A DNA stretch of 64,000 nucleotides from Rhabditoides inermis (GCA_963966185.1 CAWZYM010000068.1:16001-80000), one strand, 5' to 3'; positions 1-12,198 are shown, counted from the first letter of the stretch. A program made the numbers and translations. The notes: generated from the letters alone by a model not told the origin.

Positions 1-790
1 ATACAGGTAGCGGTTTCCATGGCACACACACACATACCTTCATACATTCCTATTTCACCGGCCGATTCTCAAATCTCATTATACATTACTGTACGGGCGA
101 GAGAAAGGCGAGTGAGTGTGAGTGAGAGTGGACTCCTGCGTATGTTTCTGTTATACTTCACTCTCACTCACTCATTCTCTCCTGCCTTTACACATTTCAC
201 AATCCATCCATGCATTCACTGCCAATAACCGTTTTGATTGTGTGTTTTGACTGTTTTGATTTTTTACCATGCTTGACTGAATGAAATACAATTAACATAT
301 CAATATCCGATATGACAACTACTACTGCGTGCATGTTGTTGGCTACTGTGTACTGTGTCTCACTCATCCTCACATCTGACATCTGACCATCGGAATGGAT
401 ACGTGGAATGTTTGTGTTGTGTATGCTTTGTATGCTAATGCCATCCTTTCCCTCTCTGTCTGTCTATTCGTAGTTGCGATGAGAGTAGCAAGCATACCCA
501 CAGTCTCCCTATCACTACGTTTCCATAGCGATTCTCGCTCGCACCCGACTTTCTCTATCTACCGTATTATTATATCTTTATAAAATTATCAATATCACCT
601 TTCGCCTTCGCTTTTACGCTGCCTATACGTGTTATCTTAATCATATCACTACAATATAACCAATGATAGTTATTATGATACCATTATCTGAATGGTAAGC
701 GTGAGTATAAAGAAAAAAGTCATTTTGTATAGTTCTGAACTTGCTTCACTCTCAAAACTTGCACTAGACAAAAATGAGATCATTTCAGCA
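1..790. other. Upstream region without a recognised gene
   Basis: I see no exon I can support here. The stretch is AT-rich with short CA/TC-rich patches. An open frame begins at the ATG at 692 and runs into the next gene's first exon, but that ATG sits inside a donor-like context (ATG followed by GTAAGC), and an acceptor (TTTCAG) lies at 783-788. I therefore treat 692-788 as probable intron or outron and place the start at 791. Confidence 0.4.
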
Positions 791-878
791 ATGTCTACGG
801 AAGACATTCGTATCGTGACCATGGAAGGAGGAGAGGAGAACAACAATGCGATGATTGGACCTACCATTCCGGTGAGCA

Positions 879-955
<77 letters not shown>

Positions 956-966
956 GTCTGTCTCTC

Positions 967-1021
<55 letters not shown>

Positions 1022-1032
1022 CTCTCTGTCTC

Positions 1033-1076
<44 letters not shown>

Positions 1077-1885
1077 TCTCTCTCTCGGTCTCATCTGCCT
1101 CTTGCAGGGTTCGACAGGTGGAGTGGAGGTGGATGTGGATGGATCGGATGTGCTGATAGTGAATGACTCTCGCAAGCGTTCTCTCAGTCCTCGCCCCTCT
1201 CTCCAGTCTCGTCCCCGATCGAGGGAGGAGAATAAGAGACGGAGGAGGAGGAGCAGGAGCAGGAGCCAGTCCAGGTTCAACACAACACAATCACACAACT
1301 AACATTCAATTGGACTGATGTGGCTGTTTTCAGCAGCAGCCGAGACACATACGACTCGTTCATCATGAGACAGAAGTTCGAGGAGGATGAGTGGCCGGAG
1401 AGAGAAGAACCATACAAGTGCAAGGTCGGGAGGGGAGGGGGGAGAAGAAGGGAGGAATCAGCCGGATGAAGCGAAGAAGGATTCTGGACGAAGGATGCTC
1501 TGTTCAGATCTGCAAGCAGGGTCGTTGCACTCTGAAGGAGCTAGCGGAGCACGAGATCCGCGCACACGATGCCGACGTTCTGTGCGCGCACTGCGAGAAG
1601 GTGTGCTGCGCGATGTGCCCTCCCTGCCTGCACTCTGCCCCTTCCAGGTGTCTCCATCTGTCGCCAAACTCGCAGCTCACATGCTCTATCGACACCCGAG
1701 ACTCGCCTGTGATTGCAAGGTCTGTACTAACTATAAAACGTTGTCGAGCTATTAGTTGTCGAGCTATTGGCTATATTGTCATTGACTTATGTAAAAATTA
1801 ACTTACATTTCAGTACTGTGGCGACAGCTACGGAGACATGACAGAGAGGGTCGATGATGACGGATGGAAGCTGTTCCGGTGGGAG

Positions 1886-1939
<54 letters not shown>

Positions 1940-2448
1940 GTGCCAGCAATGACTCGGTTTCAGTGAGCACGTGTACAAGGAGGTGTTGTCCCGCAAGATG
2001 TACCCTGATCGGAGTGGTGAGAAGAGACGCAGCCGACAGGGCACTCCAATCAGGGGCCTCGACGGATGTCCCCATGGGGCGCCCAGTCTCTGCAAGTCAG
2101 TCCAATCACACCTCTCTTCCCTCACAGTGTCTCCACACTACAGCTGCTCTCATTCCAGGAACTTCCCGAACTGTCCGGGAGCGAGGTGCATCTACTCCCA
2201 TGGGCCCTGCAAGCACGACAGAAAGTGCGCCAAGAAGGTCCCTCTCTCTCTCTCTCCCTCTTATCTCATCCCTCTCTCTAGGACACCTGTCCGTTCGACC
2301 ACTCTGACAAGGGCAGGAGGTGCATGGCTTGTATCAACGATCTCAAAGCCATCGGGGCGTACGAAGACAGGGTGAGTTGTCTACTTGTAGTCGCAGTCTA
2401 GTACCTAATCTAGTATCAACTTCATTCTAGCACCGAAAACGCTACTGA
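791..2448 (+). CDS. Zinc-finger protein with C2H2-like and ZC3H14/Nab2-like CCCH fingers
   Basis: Exons read by splice signals: 791-871, 1108-1274, 1334-1424, 1508-1600, 1648-1729, 1814-1878, 1964-2095, 2159-2237, 2282-2371, 2431-2448 (stop TGA). The start follows an acceptor AG by two bases. The N-terminus is acidic, then Arg/Ser-rich (an RS-like stretch ending in repeated RSRS). The middle has a Cys/His-rich segment (YKCKICKQGRC, then [25 protein letters not shown]). The C-terminus carries CCCH-type motifs ([37 protein letters not shown]). The pattern FPNC...C..H..C...C.....CPF.H closely resembles the tandem fingers of ZC3H14/Nab2, which bind poly(A). The RS stretch and CCCH fingers suggest nuclear RNA binding; this is inference. 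The C2H2-like part is not a ZC3H14 feature I know, so orthology is uncertain. (CT)n arrays sit just before several acceptors. Confidence 0.7.
881..1085. repeat. (CT)n microsatellite in intron 1 of the zinc-finger gene
   Basis: About 205 bp of almost uninterrupted CT dinucleotides with scattered GTCT variants, filling most of the intron. It ends about 20 bp before the acceptor at 1106-1107, so it also serves as the polypyrimidine tract. Confidence 0.95.
1889..1936. repeat. (CT)n microsatellite upstream of an acceptor
   Basis: About 48 bp of CT repeats in the intron between exons 1814-1878 and 1964-2095 of the zinc-finger gene. Confidence 0.95.
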
Positions 2449-3014
2449 CAGCCTTCTTCTTCCACGATGTTCACAATCAACTATAACTATTGTTCACCTG
2501 TTCTGATCTCTCCCAACAACAACGTGCAATACTTTCTAACAACTATCCTATATTGCTGTAGTTAATGTGGTATGAAATGTGTTGTCGCCGTGTATAAAGA
2601 TGATTGAAACTGCGCGGCTCACTCACTCACTGCCTCTCACTCTCTCGCATTACACTCGCCGGTTCGACCCTCTCCCTGCCTGCCTCTCTCCCTCGGGCCG
2701 CTGTCACTCGGCACACTACATCACAAATTGTTCCTTGTTCACTGTATTTGTTGTTATTCTTATTCATAGTAACTATTTACATAAAAGTGGGTTTTATGTC
2801 ATATTCAAATTGGCATGCACTAGAAATTGATATGAACTTCATTTCATTGAATCAACCCAAAGTTATCCTAATCTAATCAACAAAATGTGATGGTGCGTAT
2901 ACAGTATACACGATAATATCATATTATCGTGTTATCGTGTATATTATGTTATGGTTTTAAGTGTTATGGTAATATATTGATATGGTGTTGTGACCGACTC
3001 TGTTCTGTGAAGGC

Positions 3015-3926
3015 ATGTCCCCGCCGGCGTATCTCCGGTCATCTTCCGCCTCCTCCTTCCATTCGGCTAGCAGCACCAGGAGCAACCACACCGACCTCAA
3101 TGTCACCGGTAACTGTTTACTAGTACTGTACTGCTTCCCTCCAACTTCTCATCCAGGCCTGCGTCGCAAGAAGCTCTGTGCCCTGTTCGGGTGTCTCGGT
3201 CTCCTCACCGTTATCGCTATATTTTTGTTTATTGTAAGTTGTCGTTTTAGTTTGTTTATTTCGTTTGCCCTTTTTTCAATGTTACGTTTGTATCTGCACT
3301 TCTGTTATTTGAACTACCGCGCTTTGGTTGCCGATAACGCTGTTAGATCTAAGAACCATAATCATCGGCCGCGTGGCGCAGTGGAAGCGTGCTGGGCCCA
3401 TAACCCAGAGGTCGGTGGATCGAAACCACTCGCTGTTAACTGTATTGCATCGATGCTGTAGTATTAAAAATTGTGAATTATGTAATGAAGATCAACAAAA
3501 CGTAATCTATTAAACGTTTTGCTGATTTCTAAGTGAATTCAGATGAACATCATGCTGATCGTGGGGCTACAGATGAACCAGCACGGAATGCGCTTCCTCA
3601 AGTTCCACACCACCGACGGCCCGGATGGAGAGGAGGAGAAGGTAGAGCGGACCACCCACCGTGTTTCGACCACCCACGAAGCCAGGCCGTTTCAGATAGT
3701 GCAGTTCAGCGGCAACTCAATCGACCTGGGCACTGTGGTGGCGAATGGAAAAGTATTCGGCACTCCCGACAGCGACCTCAACATATTCGGATCGAGGGTG
3801 GGTGGGAGAAGGAAAAGAGGAATCAATGAGCTTATCGTACAGGTACTAGTCTCTGGAGAAGAGAACGGCACGCGACTTGTTCTCGAAGACGACGGGTGCC
3901 GCATAGAGAACGCCAACAATTTCCAG

Positions 3927-3966
<40 letters not shown>

Positions 3967-4267
3967 CATACTCTAGGTCATCTCCTCCCGCACTGGCCGC
4001 CCCATTTTCTCCGCTCAACATCCTCTCGTCTCCATTGATAAGCGCATCAAGAAGATCTCCACCAGCAAGATCGTCACCAACAAGGTACCAGTCTGGTTTC
4101 TTTCACCAGTCACCACTTGGTTCTTCAGATCCGTTCTCCCGTTGATGAGTCGTTGAAGATCACAGTAGAGAACATGTCTATTCGAGGCAATGAGGCTATC
4201 CGATTCGATGCCAACCGAGTGCGTATGAACGGAGGCACGAGGGTTTCCTTCAACACATCGGTACGTC

Positions 4268-4306
<39 letters not shown>

Positions 4307-4520
4307 CACACCCTGCTCGTTCCAGCACGACGGCTCCATCCACCTGCAGTCTGCTCGCGTCATCCTGGGATCTGCCACTCGGGGTCCTCCCCTCTCCTCT
4401 TCCCCCGCCCTCTCAGCTTCCATCGATGCCTATCGAGTCTGCATCTGCTCCTCCCGACCAAAGATATTCCTCGTTCCCGGAAACAAGCCCTGTCTAGCCA
4501 AGGCAGACACGTGCAACTAA
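3015..4520 (+). CDS. SGCB: Beta-sarcoglycan
   Basis: Six exons: 3015-3108, 3157-3233, 3543-3926, 3977-4084, 4129-4260, 4326-4520 (stop TAA). The product is a type II membrane protein. A short Ser-rich cytoplasmic tail ends in RRKK, followed by one hydrophobic span (about residues 38 to 60, broken by the junction of exons 2 and 3). The extracellular domain has the sarcoglycan layout: SRTGRPIFSAQHP, ENMSIRGNEAIRFDANRV and a C-terminal Cys cluster (YRVCICSS ... PCLAKADTCN). SIRGNEA corresponds to the region of human beta-sarcoglycan containing IVRGNEGV, and the Cys-rich end is typical of the beta type. Sarcoglycans form a plasma-membrane subcomplex with the dystrophin complex, which anchors muscle membrane to matrix. 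The start has an AG three bases upstream. The gene converges on NDUFA9 with about 130 bp between stop codons. An initiator tRNA-like gene lies in intron 2. Confidence 0.87.
3367..3438 (+). tRNA. Initiator tRNA-Met (CAT), within a beta-sarcoglycan intron
   Basis: The 72-nt sequence aligns along its length with eukaryotic initiator tRNA-Met. It has a TGGCGCAGTGGAAGCGTGC D-arm, an anticodon stem with the diagnostic three G:C pairs (CTGGG-CCCATAA-CCCAG), and T-loop ATCGAAA with A54 and A60. Two points are odd. The usual A1:U72 pair is replaced by G1:U72, and position 4:69 is a C:U mismatch. I see no run of four T close downstream as a Pol III terminator. It could be a functional variant or a recent pseudogene. 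Confidence 0.72.
3931..3961. repeat. (TC)n microsatellite in a beta-sarcoglycan intron
   Basis: About 31 bp of TC repeats directly before the acceptor at 3975-3976. A similar run at about 4268-4299 precedes the acceptor at 4324-4325. Confidence 0.9.
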
Positions 4521-4649
4521 TGAATACACTGATAAAAATAATATATTCTTTATCTCTCACACTATCACCCAGTGCGCGAAAACAACATACTACTGCTCTA
4601 CAAAGTCGACTCGTTAAAAGATGTACACAATAATCTGGTTGGCTAGGCT

Positions 4650-6595
4650 CTAGTTGAGGACGATGTTCTTTCCGAACGGCTTCGATTCGGTGCGGACTCC
4701 GGCGGTCGGCGCACGCTTCACAATCGGCTTCGAACTGCAAGAGACGCGATGAGGGGGAGAGGGGGTGGGGGCGGGTGCAACTGACCGAAGAGGGAGGGCG
4801 GGGGCGGGCAGCTCTCCAACCTGCTCCTCGAAGTACTTGTTGAACGAGCGGTAGAACGCCTGCAACATCACCACGATCACAATCGACAGTGTGCGAGAGA
4901 GCAGCCCTCACCTGCTGTCCTCCAGCGTACTCGAACTCGGTCAGACGACGCACTCCCAGGTCGGCAAGCGTCTTCTCGCCCGTCAAAACATCGGAACGAG
5001 CCTCCTGTAACACAAATCACGTTCAAGTACGTTCATACGGCTCAGAATTAAAATACGGATTAGAATTATACTCACGACGAACTCCATCCACTCGCGGTTG
5101 AGGGGCACCTTACACTTGAAGAACTTGCCGTACATCTCAGTCGCCAGAGTGAGGGCGAAGAAGTAGGGGTCGGGCAGACCGTGCCTCTTGTACCTACATA
5201 CAAATAAATATCACTATATATTTAAATAAATAAAATATTTGACTTGATTTTGATTTGACAAATTATAACCGACCTGAATCCGAAGTCGGGCAGACAGTGG
5301 GCCTTCTTGTACATGAAGTCGATGAGCTCAGAGAGCTGATAGCAGTGGGGGCCAACGAACTCGTACACCTACAAGGTCACGTTGATCATCCCCATCGCAC
5401 CACCTCATTCACCTGTCCGTTGGTGGTGGGGTCGCGCACGATGCGATCGATTCCGAGCGCCACATCTCCTCCCTGCAATTCATCACGTCTCACAACATTC
5501 GGCCATTTCATATCCAAAAGAGTGATATAATGAAATCAATGAAGGCAGTGCTCACCCAGATGGGCATCTTGTACGTGCTCTCTCCGGCCTTGTAGAGCCA
5601 GACCGAGTCGAGGGGCGTTTTCCTCCAGCGGGAGACGTAGTACTGGATGAATCCGTCCAGCTCTCCGTACATGACCGAGGGACGCACGATCGTCGCATCC
5701 GGGAACTCCTCGCGCACAGCAATCTCTCCCAGTCCCTGCAACACAAAATTAATCACATCACATTTAACAAACTCAACTATTATGCAACACATACCTTAGA
5801 CTTGAGGAAGTGGCTCTCGGAGACGATTCCTCCCTTTCCGGGGTTGGGAGAGGCTCCGAGGGCCGAAAGGTGGATGAAGCGCTCCACACCCATCTCCTTC
5901 GAGATGCGGGCAAGACGGCGCGCTCCAGCCTCGTGCGTCTCGTAGTACGAGTAGTTCCTACAAGTTTTAATGATTGATTACTTATAGAAATCATGAGTTG
6001 AATAGTTTTGTGTGACTCACTTGGTGGGAGTGCGGGTACCGACGAGGTTGATGACGACGTTCGAGTACTTGACGGCCTTGCGGATCGACTCGTCATCCTT
6101 CAGCTCGAAGGGGAAGAAGAGAATCTGGCCCAGTTCGCCAACCACCTTCTGTTCTCGCACATAGTACGGATCTTGGCTGAATATCAATCACGTATCAAAA
6201 ATAATCGTGAATGTGACGTGACAAAGTTATCGGTTACTGAACTAATATAAGCAAAATCACATACCGGTAGGGGATGATGATCTGGTTTCCGTTTTTCGCG
6301 AGACGGTTGATAACAGGGAGACCGAGGAAGCCAGTGGCTCCGAACACGGTGACAACGTTGCCCGAGAAGGACGCGCGGCCGCCCGCGCCCTGCAACAAAT
6401 TTACATGTTATAAGTATTTGATAAATATACAGAAAGATTTCATATAAAAATATAACTTCAAACTATACACACCTTACGGAAAGAAGCGGAGAGAGACGAC
6501 TGCTTGGGCTCAGGAGCCTTGACTGCCTGGGTGGACAACGGCGCCGACTGCTGGACAAAGCGCCCGGCCGACTGCCTACCCAGTACGGAGAGCAT
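4650..6595 (-). CDS. NDUFA9: NADH dehydrogenase 1 alpha subcomplex subunit 9 (complex I)
   Basis: Eleven exons on the minus strand: about 6595-6474, 6389-6265, 6176-6021, 5957-5795, 5735-5556, 5472-5413, 5368-5274, 5193-5076, 5004-4912, 4859-4786, 4734-4650. The N-terminus ([20 protein letters not shown]...) is Arg/Ser-rich without acidic residues, as expected for a mitochondrial presequence. The Rossmann core follows, with [11 protein letters not shown], the NAD(P)H-binding glycine motif of the atypical SDR family. Later conserved blocks are [48 protein letters not shown] and TTNGQVYEFVGP, which match NDUFA9 order and length. It is an accessory subunit of complex I, on the matrix side near the Q module, that binds NADPH. 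The acceptor TTTGTGTAG lies three bases before the ATG. Intergenic AT-rich DNA lies upstream. Confidence 0.9.
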
Positions 6596-6599
6596 CTCC

Positions 6600-7452
6600 T
6601 ACACAAAAAAAACATGAAACTAAAAGTATAAAGCAATGAAAATATCGATCATAGTCGTGAATGTCGAATTACATGCAAAACGAGAAAACGCGATCGTCAG
6701 CATGTAACTACAAAACTGATTAATAGATACATACAATGTGACAAGTATGATGCCCCTTTCACTGTCAAAACTGACATGAAAACAACACTACGTTCAGAAC
6801 ATAACAAACAAACAATAAACAAATCAAAAATAAACAAGCTCATATTATTTCACTACGGAGTCCTAATGTCGATACGTTCTAAAAATAGCGTTAGTTTCAG
6901 CGCGAATTTTGAAATACTAAAACTAGAACTTCGGAAAGATGGTCATGGAAGGAAGTGCAATATTTTGTACCGTTCCAAATTTTGACGTTGTTCATGTCTC
7001 GAATATGTCAAGCAGTGTTCAAGATCACTTTTTGACGTGTGGAATTTTTTGAAATGCCTTGTCAAAAACTACAAAGTCATGCACCAAAAACTGTATGTAA
7101 AATTTGGTGATTTATTTTGCACTTTTGACACCAAATTTTGCATTTTTTGTCAACACTCTCGCTCTCTGACTGTCTTTGTCGCCTGACTCTAAATCAGACC
7201 GGGGTCAAACTTTGCGCGCCAAAAATGAAACAAAGAAGAATGGTCAAAAATTGCAAAATTTGATGCCGAAAAGTGAAACCCGAAAAGTGTCAAATAGTGC
7301 AGTTTTTGACGCATGTTTTGCAGTTTCTGTCAAGGCAATTCAAAAAATTTTGACCCGTCAGAAAGTGATCTTGAACATTGCTTCAGAGAAGCCAATGTTC
7401 CAACTAATGAAGAAAGAAACATGGAAAAAAAATCTAAATCTATACAACAGCC
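6600..7452. other. AT-rich intergenic region between NDUFA9 and a transposon
   Basis: No gene recognised. The DNA is AT-rich with many TTTTTG/CAAAA runs and recurring TTTTGACA-like words. The NDUFA9 promoter probably lies near 6600-6800. Confidence 0.5.
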
Positions 7453-7980
7453 TATTGAAATGGCAACCTGGAAAATTCAGCACTTCAGCACATGACGTCA
7501 TGTGCTGAATTTTCAGTTCAGCACATGACGTCATGAGCTGAATTTTCCGATTTCCTTGTCTGGGACCTCACAAACCGGTGCCCGACCAAACTTGTGCCCT
7601 TTATTTTTGACTTATGCTCATTCTAGGGCATTTCGCATGACTATGATAGATATTTAGAGCACATGAAATGATCCATTAGCAAAAATGAATCATGCTTCTG
7701 ATTTATGCACGTTTACAATCTTATATAACATTTTTAGAAATTCATTCCACGGGCTTTTCCTTACAATACTGCTTATTCACCGAAAGCGTGAACTGTTCCC
7801 TCAAATGCAACTTCTCCGATTGAATGATCGAAGTAATGATCGAAGATCGACGTAGTCGCTTCTTCTTCTTCATCATGCCACTTCGGCATCTCAAAACGGT
7901 TTAAGCTGATCGAAAAGGAAGAATATGTATATGTAGGCAGCATGAGCAACTGGGACCATGGGATCCGGAATCGTTATATC

Positions 7981-8325
7981 TGAATATGACAACACAATCG
8001 TAGTGATATGAAGCATACAGTAGTGCCTAACGTAAGATGCTATGATACGTTACGTAGGCTAACGCCGGGGAAAGACAGGTAGGCTGACGAGGTTAGTGGC
8101 GGGAAAACGATACTCGATCTGGACCATTAGAGTACCATTCTTGACGTGTAGAGCTCCGAGTTTTCCTTTGCTTCCGTGCCAAATAGTATCTCCTCGCGCC
8201 ATAGCTGCTTCCACATGAGGGTACTTCTCGCCGCCTCACTAGTTACTCGGGAAGGATTCTTGTCGATGACCGAACGTTCGGCGGCGGTGGGGCAAAATGA
8301 GAACCCGACCGCACGCCGCGGAGAA
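7981..8325 (+). repeat. Dispersed repeat family, copy A
   Basis: This copy aligns with copy B at 12481-12820. Shared blocks include GGCTAACGCCGGG, GACAGGTA, TTAGTGGCGGGAA, ACCATTAGAGTACCATT, CTTCCCGCCGCCTCACT-like, TTCGGCGGCGG and CGACCGCACGCCGCGG. It is non-coding in all frames. It lies inside the 7462-10526 transposon. Confidence 0.8.
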
Positions 8326-8470
8326 AAGAAGAAGAATATCAGCGAATATTAAAAATTTAGTTACCCTATAGTCGGTTTGGATCCTATATGCCATCCGTGA
8401 CATTTCACATGTTGTGCAGTTTCGTGCAACACAACATGTATGTCTTCAAATATCCAAAACGCTTTGTGAG

Positions 8471-8547
8471 AGGGAATAGAACCCTTGGGCAGCTCGCAAC
8501 GATCGCGCGCTGGCGGCGCGCTCTACCACTGCGCTATTGAGGGTCAT
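8471..8547 (-). other. tRNA-like sequence (probable SINE head or tRNA relic)
   Basis: The reverse complement has an A-box-like TAGCGCAGTGGTAGAGC and a B-box-like GGGTTCTATTCCC at roughly tRNA spacing. The flanks do not pair as an acceptor stem, so it is unlikely to be a functional tRNA. Confidence 0.55.
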
Positions 8548-9992
8548 ACTGAGAAGTCATTGAATTTCGCAGTAATGTTTGCTTGTTAAAGTCGGCTACA
8601 AAATTCCGGGAATGATGTGCATGTTAACCACACAAAATTATCGAGAGAGCACTAAACACATTCCGGCTGGAGCACAAAAATGGCAGTTACGAGAGTATAT
8701 TTTGCTGACGCATTTCTGGTTTATGCGGCCACGGAGGAAACAGCTGATCAGCAGCCTGTTCGATATTTGATAATTTACGCTATTTTTATTGTGTTTTCTC
8801 ATGTTTTTGTTGTTATTCAATGGTTCAAATGTTGTATAACAGTTGTAGACGTCTTTTACTAGGCGTTTTATTGTGTTGTTCACTCGTTTTAGTCTCATCT
8901 TATGAATGTGTTCATCTTGAAGGTTATTCTTGGCGATATTATGTGTTGTTGTTTATTGTTTTGTCTGTGTTGTATTCTATTACGTCCATATAAATTGCTT
9001 GTTTCAGGGCATGTACATTATTGGACCATGCCGCCACGCTTTTGAGGCCTGGCCGCGGTAGAAGCGCCACTACACTACACCGCCATTTGTTTCATTCTGG
9101 TCAGTTGTTTTATCTCAGCAAACACATGTTTTGAATTTTGCATTGATTTATGTTTTGCATTGTTGTGTTTCAGTTGATGTGCGCATCTCGTGTGATTCGA
9201 AGCCCGCTGCAGTGGTCGCGTGAGCAGCACCGGCGTCATCTCCCGCGTGCGTATCGTCAATTCAAGGTATGCAATTACTTTATATGATACATTTGATATT
9301 ATATATTTGTTTATGAATATCATACGTCTGCACTCATGTATCCGTTGAGACTTACCGTGTTTAATTCATTGTTGTGTTGCAGTAGTTGCGCGAGTCTCGT
9401 TGTGATGGGGGCGTTCCCGCGTTCGCGTGTGCATCACCGGCACCGTCCACTCTGCCAAGGTCGCACGCTCATGTGTCAAGGTATGCGATTGTTTCTTATG
9501 TTGATAACATATAAATATGAATCGCGTTTACGTTGTTTGATTAACGCAAGTTGTACATTCATATTTTTGGGTAACCGAGTTACTGTAATTGTGTTATTTT
9601 GTGAAACCTATATGTTACAGGTATCATTCAACGAGCCGCACCAGATAGCACAGCGGCACCTCCGCTCAAGAAGCCAACGGCTGATCATCAAACTAGAACA
9701 ATGTATTCATTTAGTGAATGTGATGTACATTTTAATTAAATGAACTGATGATGTTTGTCGCTGTTGTTGTTTGTACATGGTAGTTCTCTTTATACATGAC
9801 CTATTTTATCTTGTTTGTGGATAGAATGTGTGTTGGAAAGTTACATAAACTATTATGATAGTGTTCTCGCGATTGTTCTTGCTATTTGATGACCTTTTCA
9901 GAAGTGTAAAATAAGTTTCAAATAACACATTTTTCGTCGCTTTCTCATCGCCGGCGGTAATATCAGCTATCTCTTCCGCGTCTCTTGCATCT

Positions 9993-10063
9993 GCCTCTGT
10001 GGCGCAGCTGGTTAGCTGGCGGCCTATAACGCTCACGGTCGCGGGTTCGATTCCACCCCGATA
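9993..10063 (+). other. tRNA-like sequence with intact A and B boxes
   Basis: It begins GCCTCTGTGGCGCAGCTGG, has TAT in the region of the anticodon loop, and a perfect B-box-like GGGTTCGATTCC. The expected 3' acceptor strand is absent: the sequence continues as GATATTTTTG. It is likely a tRNA-derived SINE head or a degenerate tRNA, on the transposon's right half. Confidence 0.55.
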
Positions 10064-10249
10064 TTTTTGTATGCGCAAAAATGACAGATTGGCATGAGTC
10101 CAACTGACGGGTCTAGCTACCGTAATTCTTGTGCACCGCCCATTCCTGGCCAGTTGGAGAGGACTTTATTTCTCATCATTGTACACTGAAGAGGCCAGTG
10201 GCGCTAGATGGGGTCTCTCTTCGATCTATGGAGTCTCTCTTCGACCGCG

Positions 10250-10278
10250 GCGATTGTGCGCCGCCAGCGCACAATCGC
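10250..10278. repeat. Perfect 12-bp GC-rich hairpin
   Basis: GCGATTGTGCGC, loop CGCCA, then the exact reverse complement. It is embedded in GC-rich DNA near the right end of the 7462-10526 element. Confidence 0.85.
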
Positions 10279-10765
10279 GCGGCGCCCCGCCCCTGAGAAA
10301 AGTTGTTCCGCAAAAATGGGGATTTTGGGCAGCCGTGGACTATATATTAAAATTATTACAATAATTACAGTGTAAGGACTGTAAGGCGCCTCAATTTAAA
10401 TTCAAAGGGCCCAAGTTTGATCGGCACCGGTTTGTTAGATCCCATACAAGGAAACAGGAAAATTCAGCACATGACGTCATGTGCTGAAGTGCTGAAGTGC
10501 TGAAGTGCTGAATTTTCCAGGTTGCCTATTGAAATCAATTCAACAGACAATGAATCATATAAATGGTTACTCACAGATATTCGAATTGTTTATAGGTATT
10601 TATAGGTATAATTGTTTATAGGTATTACAAGTACTACATGTAAATGAACTGCGAGCCGCTAAAGGAACCCAAACGATCGGCGCTTCACGCCGATCCTAAT
10701 AACTGGAAAATAATTACAACATGGACATACACAACAATAATTACACAACGCATCATTTTAGACGT

Positions 10766-12102
10766 TCATAACGCATCAGTAGCTTGCCCCTCGGTCACTC
10801 CCTCCGTCGCCCCGCCTTCCGTCGCTCCGCCTTCCGTCGCTCCGCCTCCCGTCGCTCCGCCCTCTTCTTGCTTCGTACTCACTCCCGCCTCTAACAAGGC
10901 GTTTTCCAAACGATCCGCCAAGGTTTGCAGGGCCTGAGATTACAAAACTAAAATAAGAATACCAGAGTAATTTGATGTAATTGTGTTATTGACGTTCAGC
11001 CAGTCACCCATATCACTCATCTACTGTACTGACTTAGCGTGAATACAATGCAAGCAAGATATTATCTGTTAAAAAGTACTTGCGTAAAGATATTAAGTTT
11101 GTCTTGACCCAATTCAACAAAAGCGCATGCATAAAACGTTTACAAATACTAAAACAAATCTGCGCCTCTCTCTTTCCCCCCTCCCTCTCTCTCCTCTCCT
11201 CTCCGTCTTCTCTCTCTCTCTCTCTCTAGACGTTATTCATTTGTATTGTTATATTTCATCTGTTAGTGTCCACTGTCCGTTATGCGCAGGTTTGTGTTAG
11301 TATTTGTAAACGTTTTATGCATGCGCTTTTGTTGAATTGGGTCAAGACAAACTTAATATCTTTACGCAAGTACTTTTTAACAGATAATATATGTGCTTTT
11401 GTTGAATTTCATAGAAATTTCTTCTCTTTCTGATTCCCAAGCTCTGTCGTTAATTAGTACGCATAGAACTATTATGTGACACATTTTATGATGTGACGCA
11501 CAATGTTGCGTGTATATGTTATATTTTTCTTGGTATTGTATAGAAACAATTCTAATCGACACTTCTCTGAAATTCAGTCGCCGTTGTGTAAGTGTATGTC
11601 TGCGCTCTCACCCGACAGCGTGCTCTCTCGCGATTTCTCTGCGCGCCCTGCACGCCTGCCGGGAGAGAGAGCTAGCCAGAGTGATGGGAACCTAAAACAA
11701 CGCAAACCCGGCGCGAATTAGACGCTGGCGGCGAACTACACTCAAAGTGCTAGTTGGAGAACACGCGCAGAGAACGCGAGAGAGTACGCTTTCGGCAGAG
11801 AGTCAGCGTTACCGGACACGACATCCACCCACACGCTGGCCTCTCACCTCATGAGTGCGCGAGATCGCTCATAACTTCTTTCGGAGAAAAGATACAAAGA
11901 TGCCATCAATTAGTGATCTGGCCTACGGAACCGTGCGAATCTAACTAACATGAATTGGATGAGTTCACATTCCTGCTAACATGATTTTTTTGATATAGCT
12001 TCTTGAAAATTCTGGCGCGAGCCCTATCCTAAGCCAAAAGAGAGACAGAGACAGAGACAGAGACAGAGAGAGAAGAGGAGAGAGAGACAAACAGACAGAT
12101 AG

Positions 12103-12198
<96 letters not shown>

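Larger units (their letters stand above)
7462..10526. mobile_element. 3.07-kb inverted-repeat transposon, 9-bp target duplication (member 1)
   Basis: The left end GGCAACCTGGAAAATTCAGC and the right end (its reverse complement at 10507-10526) are identical for at least 30 bp. They are followed on both sides by CAGCAC units and the palindrome CAGCACATGACGTCATGTG. The 9-bp direct repeat TATTGAAAT occurs at 7453-7461 and 10527-10535, a clean target-site duplication. No convincing coding region lies inside. The interior holds two tRNA-like sequences, a copy of a 340-bp dispersed repeat and a GC-rich hairpin. The terminal consensus is shared with the elements at 38840-39796 and 48733-49536. A 9-bp duplication is typical of Mutator-like (MULE) elements, but I see no transposase, so the superfamily is inferred. 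Confidence 0.85.

Noticed and set aside
673..1298. Arg/Glu-rich minus-strand frames
   Set aside because: Antisense of the CT array in the zinc-finger gene.
7176..7508. 110-codon open frame before the first transposon
   Set aside because: No splice or family support; it runs into the transposon's left end.
9027..9085. Third tRNA-like sequence (minus strand) in the transposon
   Set aside because: An A-box-like TAGTGTAGTGG is present but no B box or stems.
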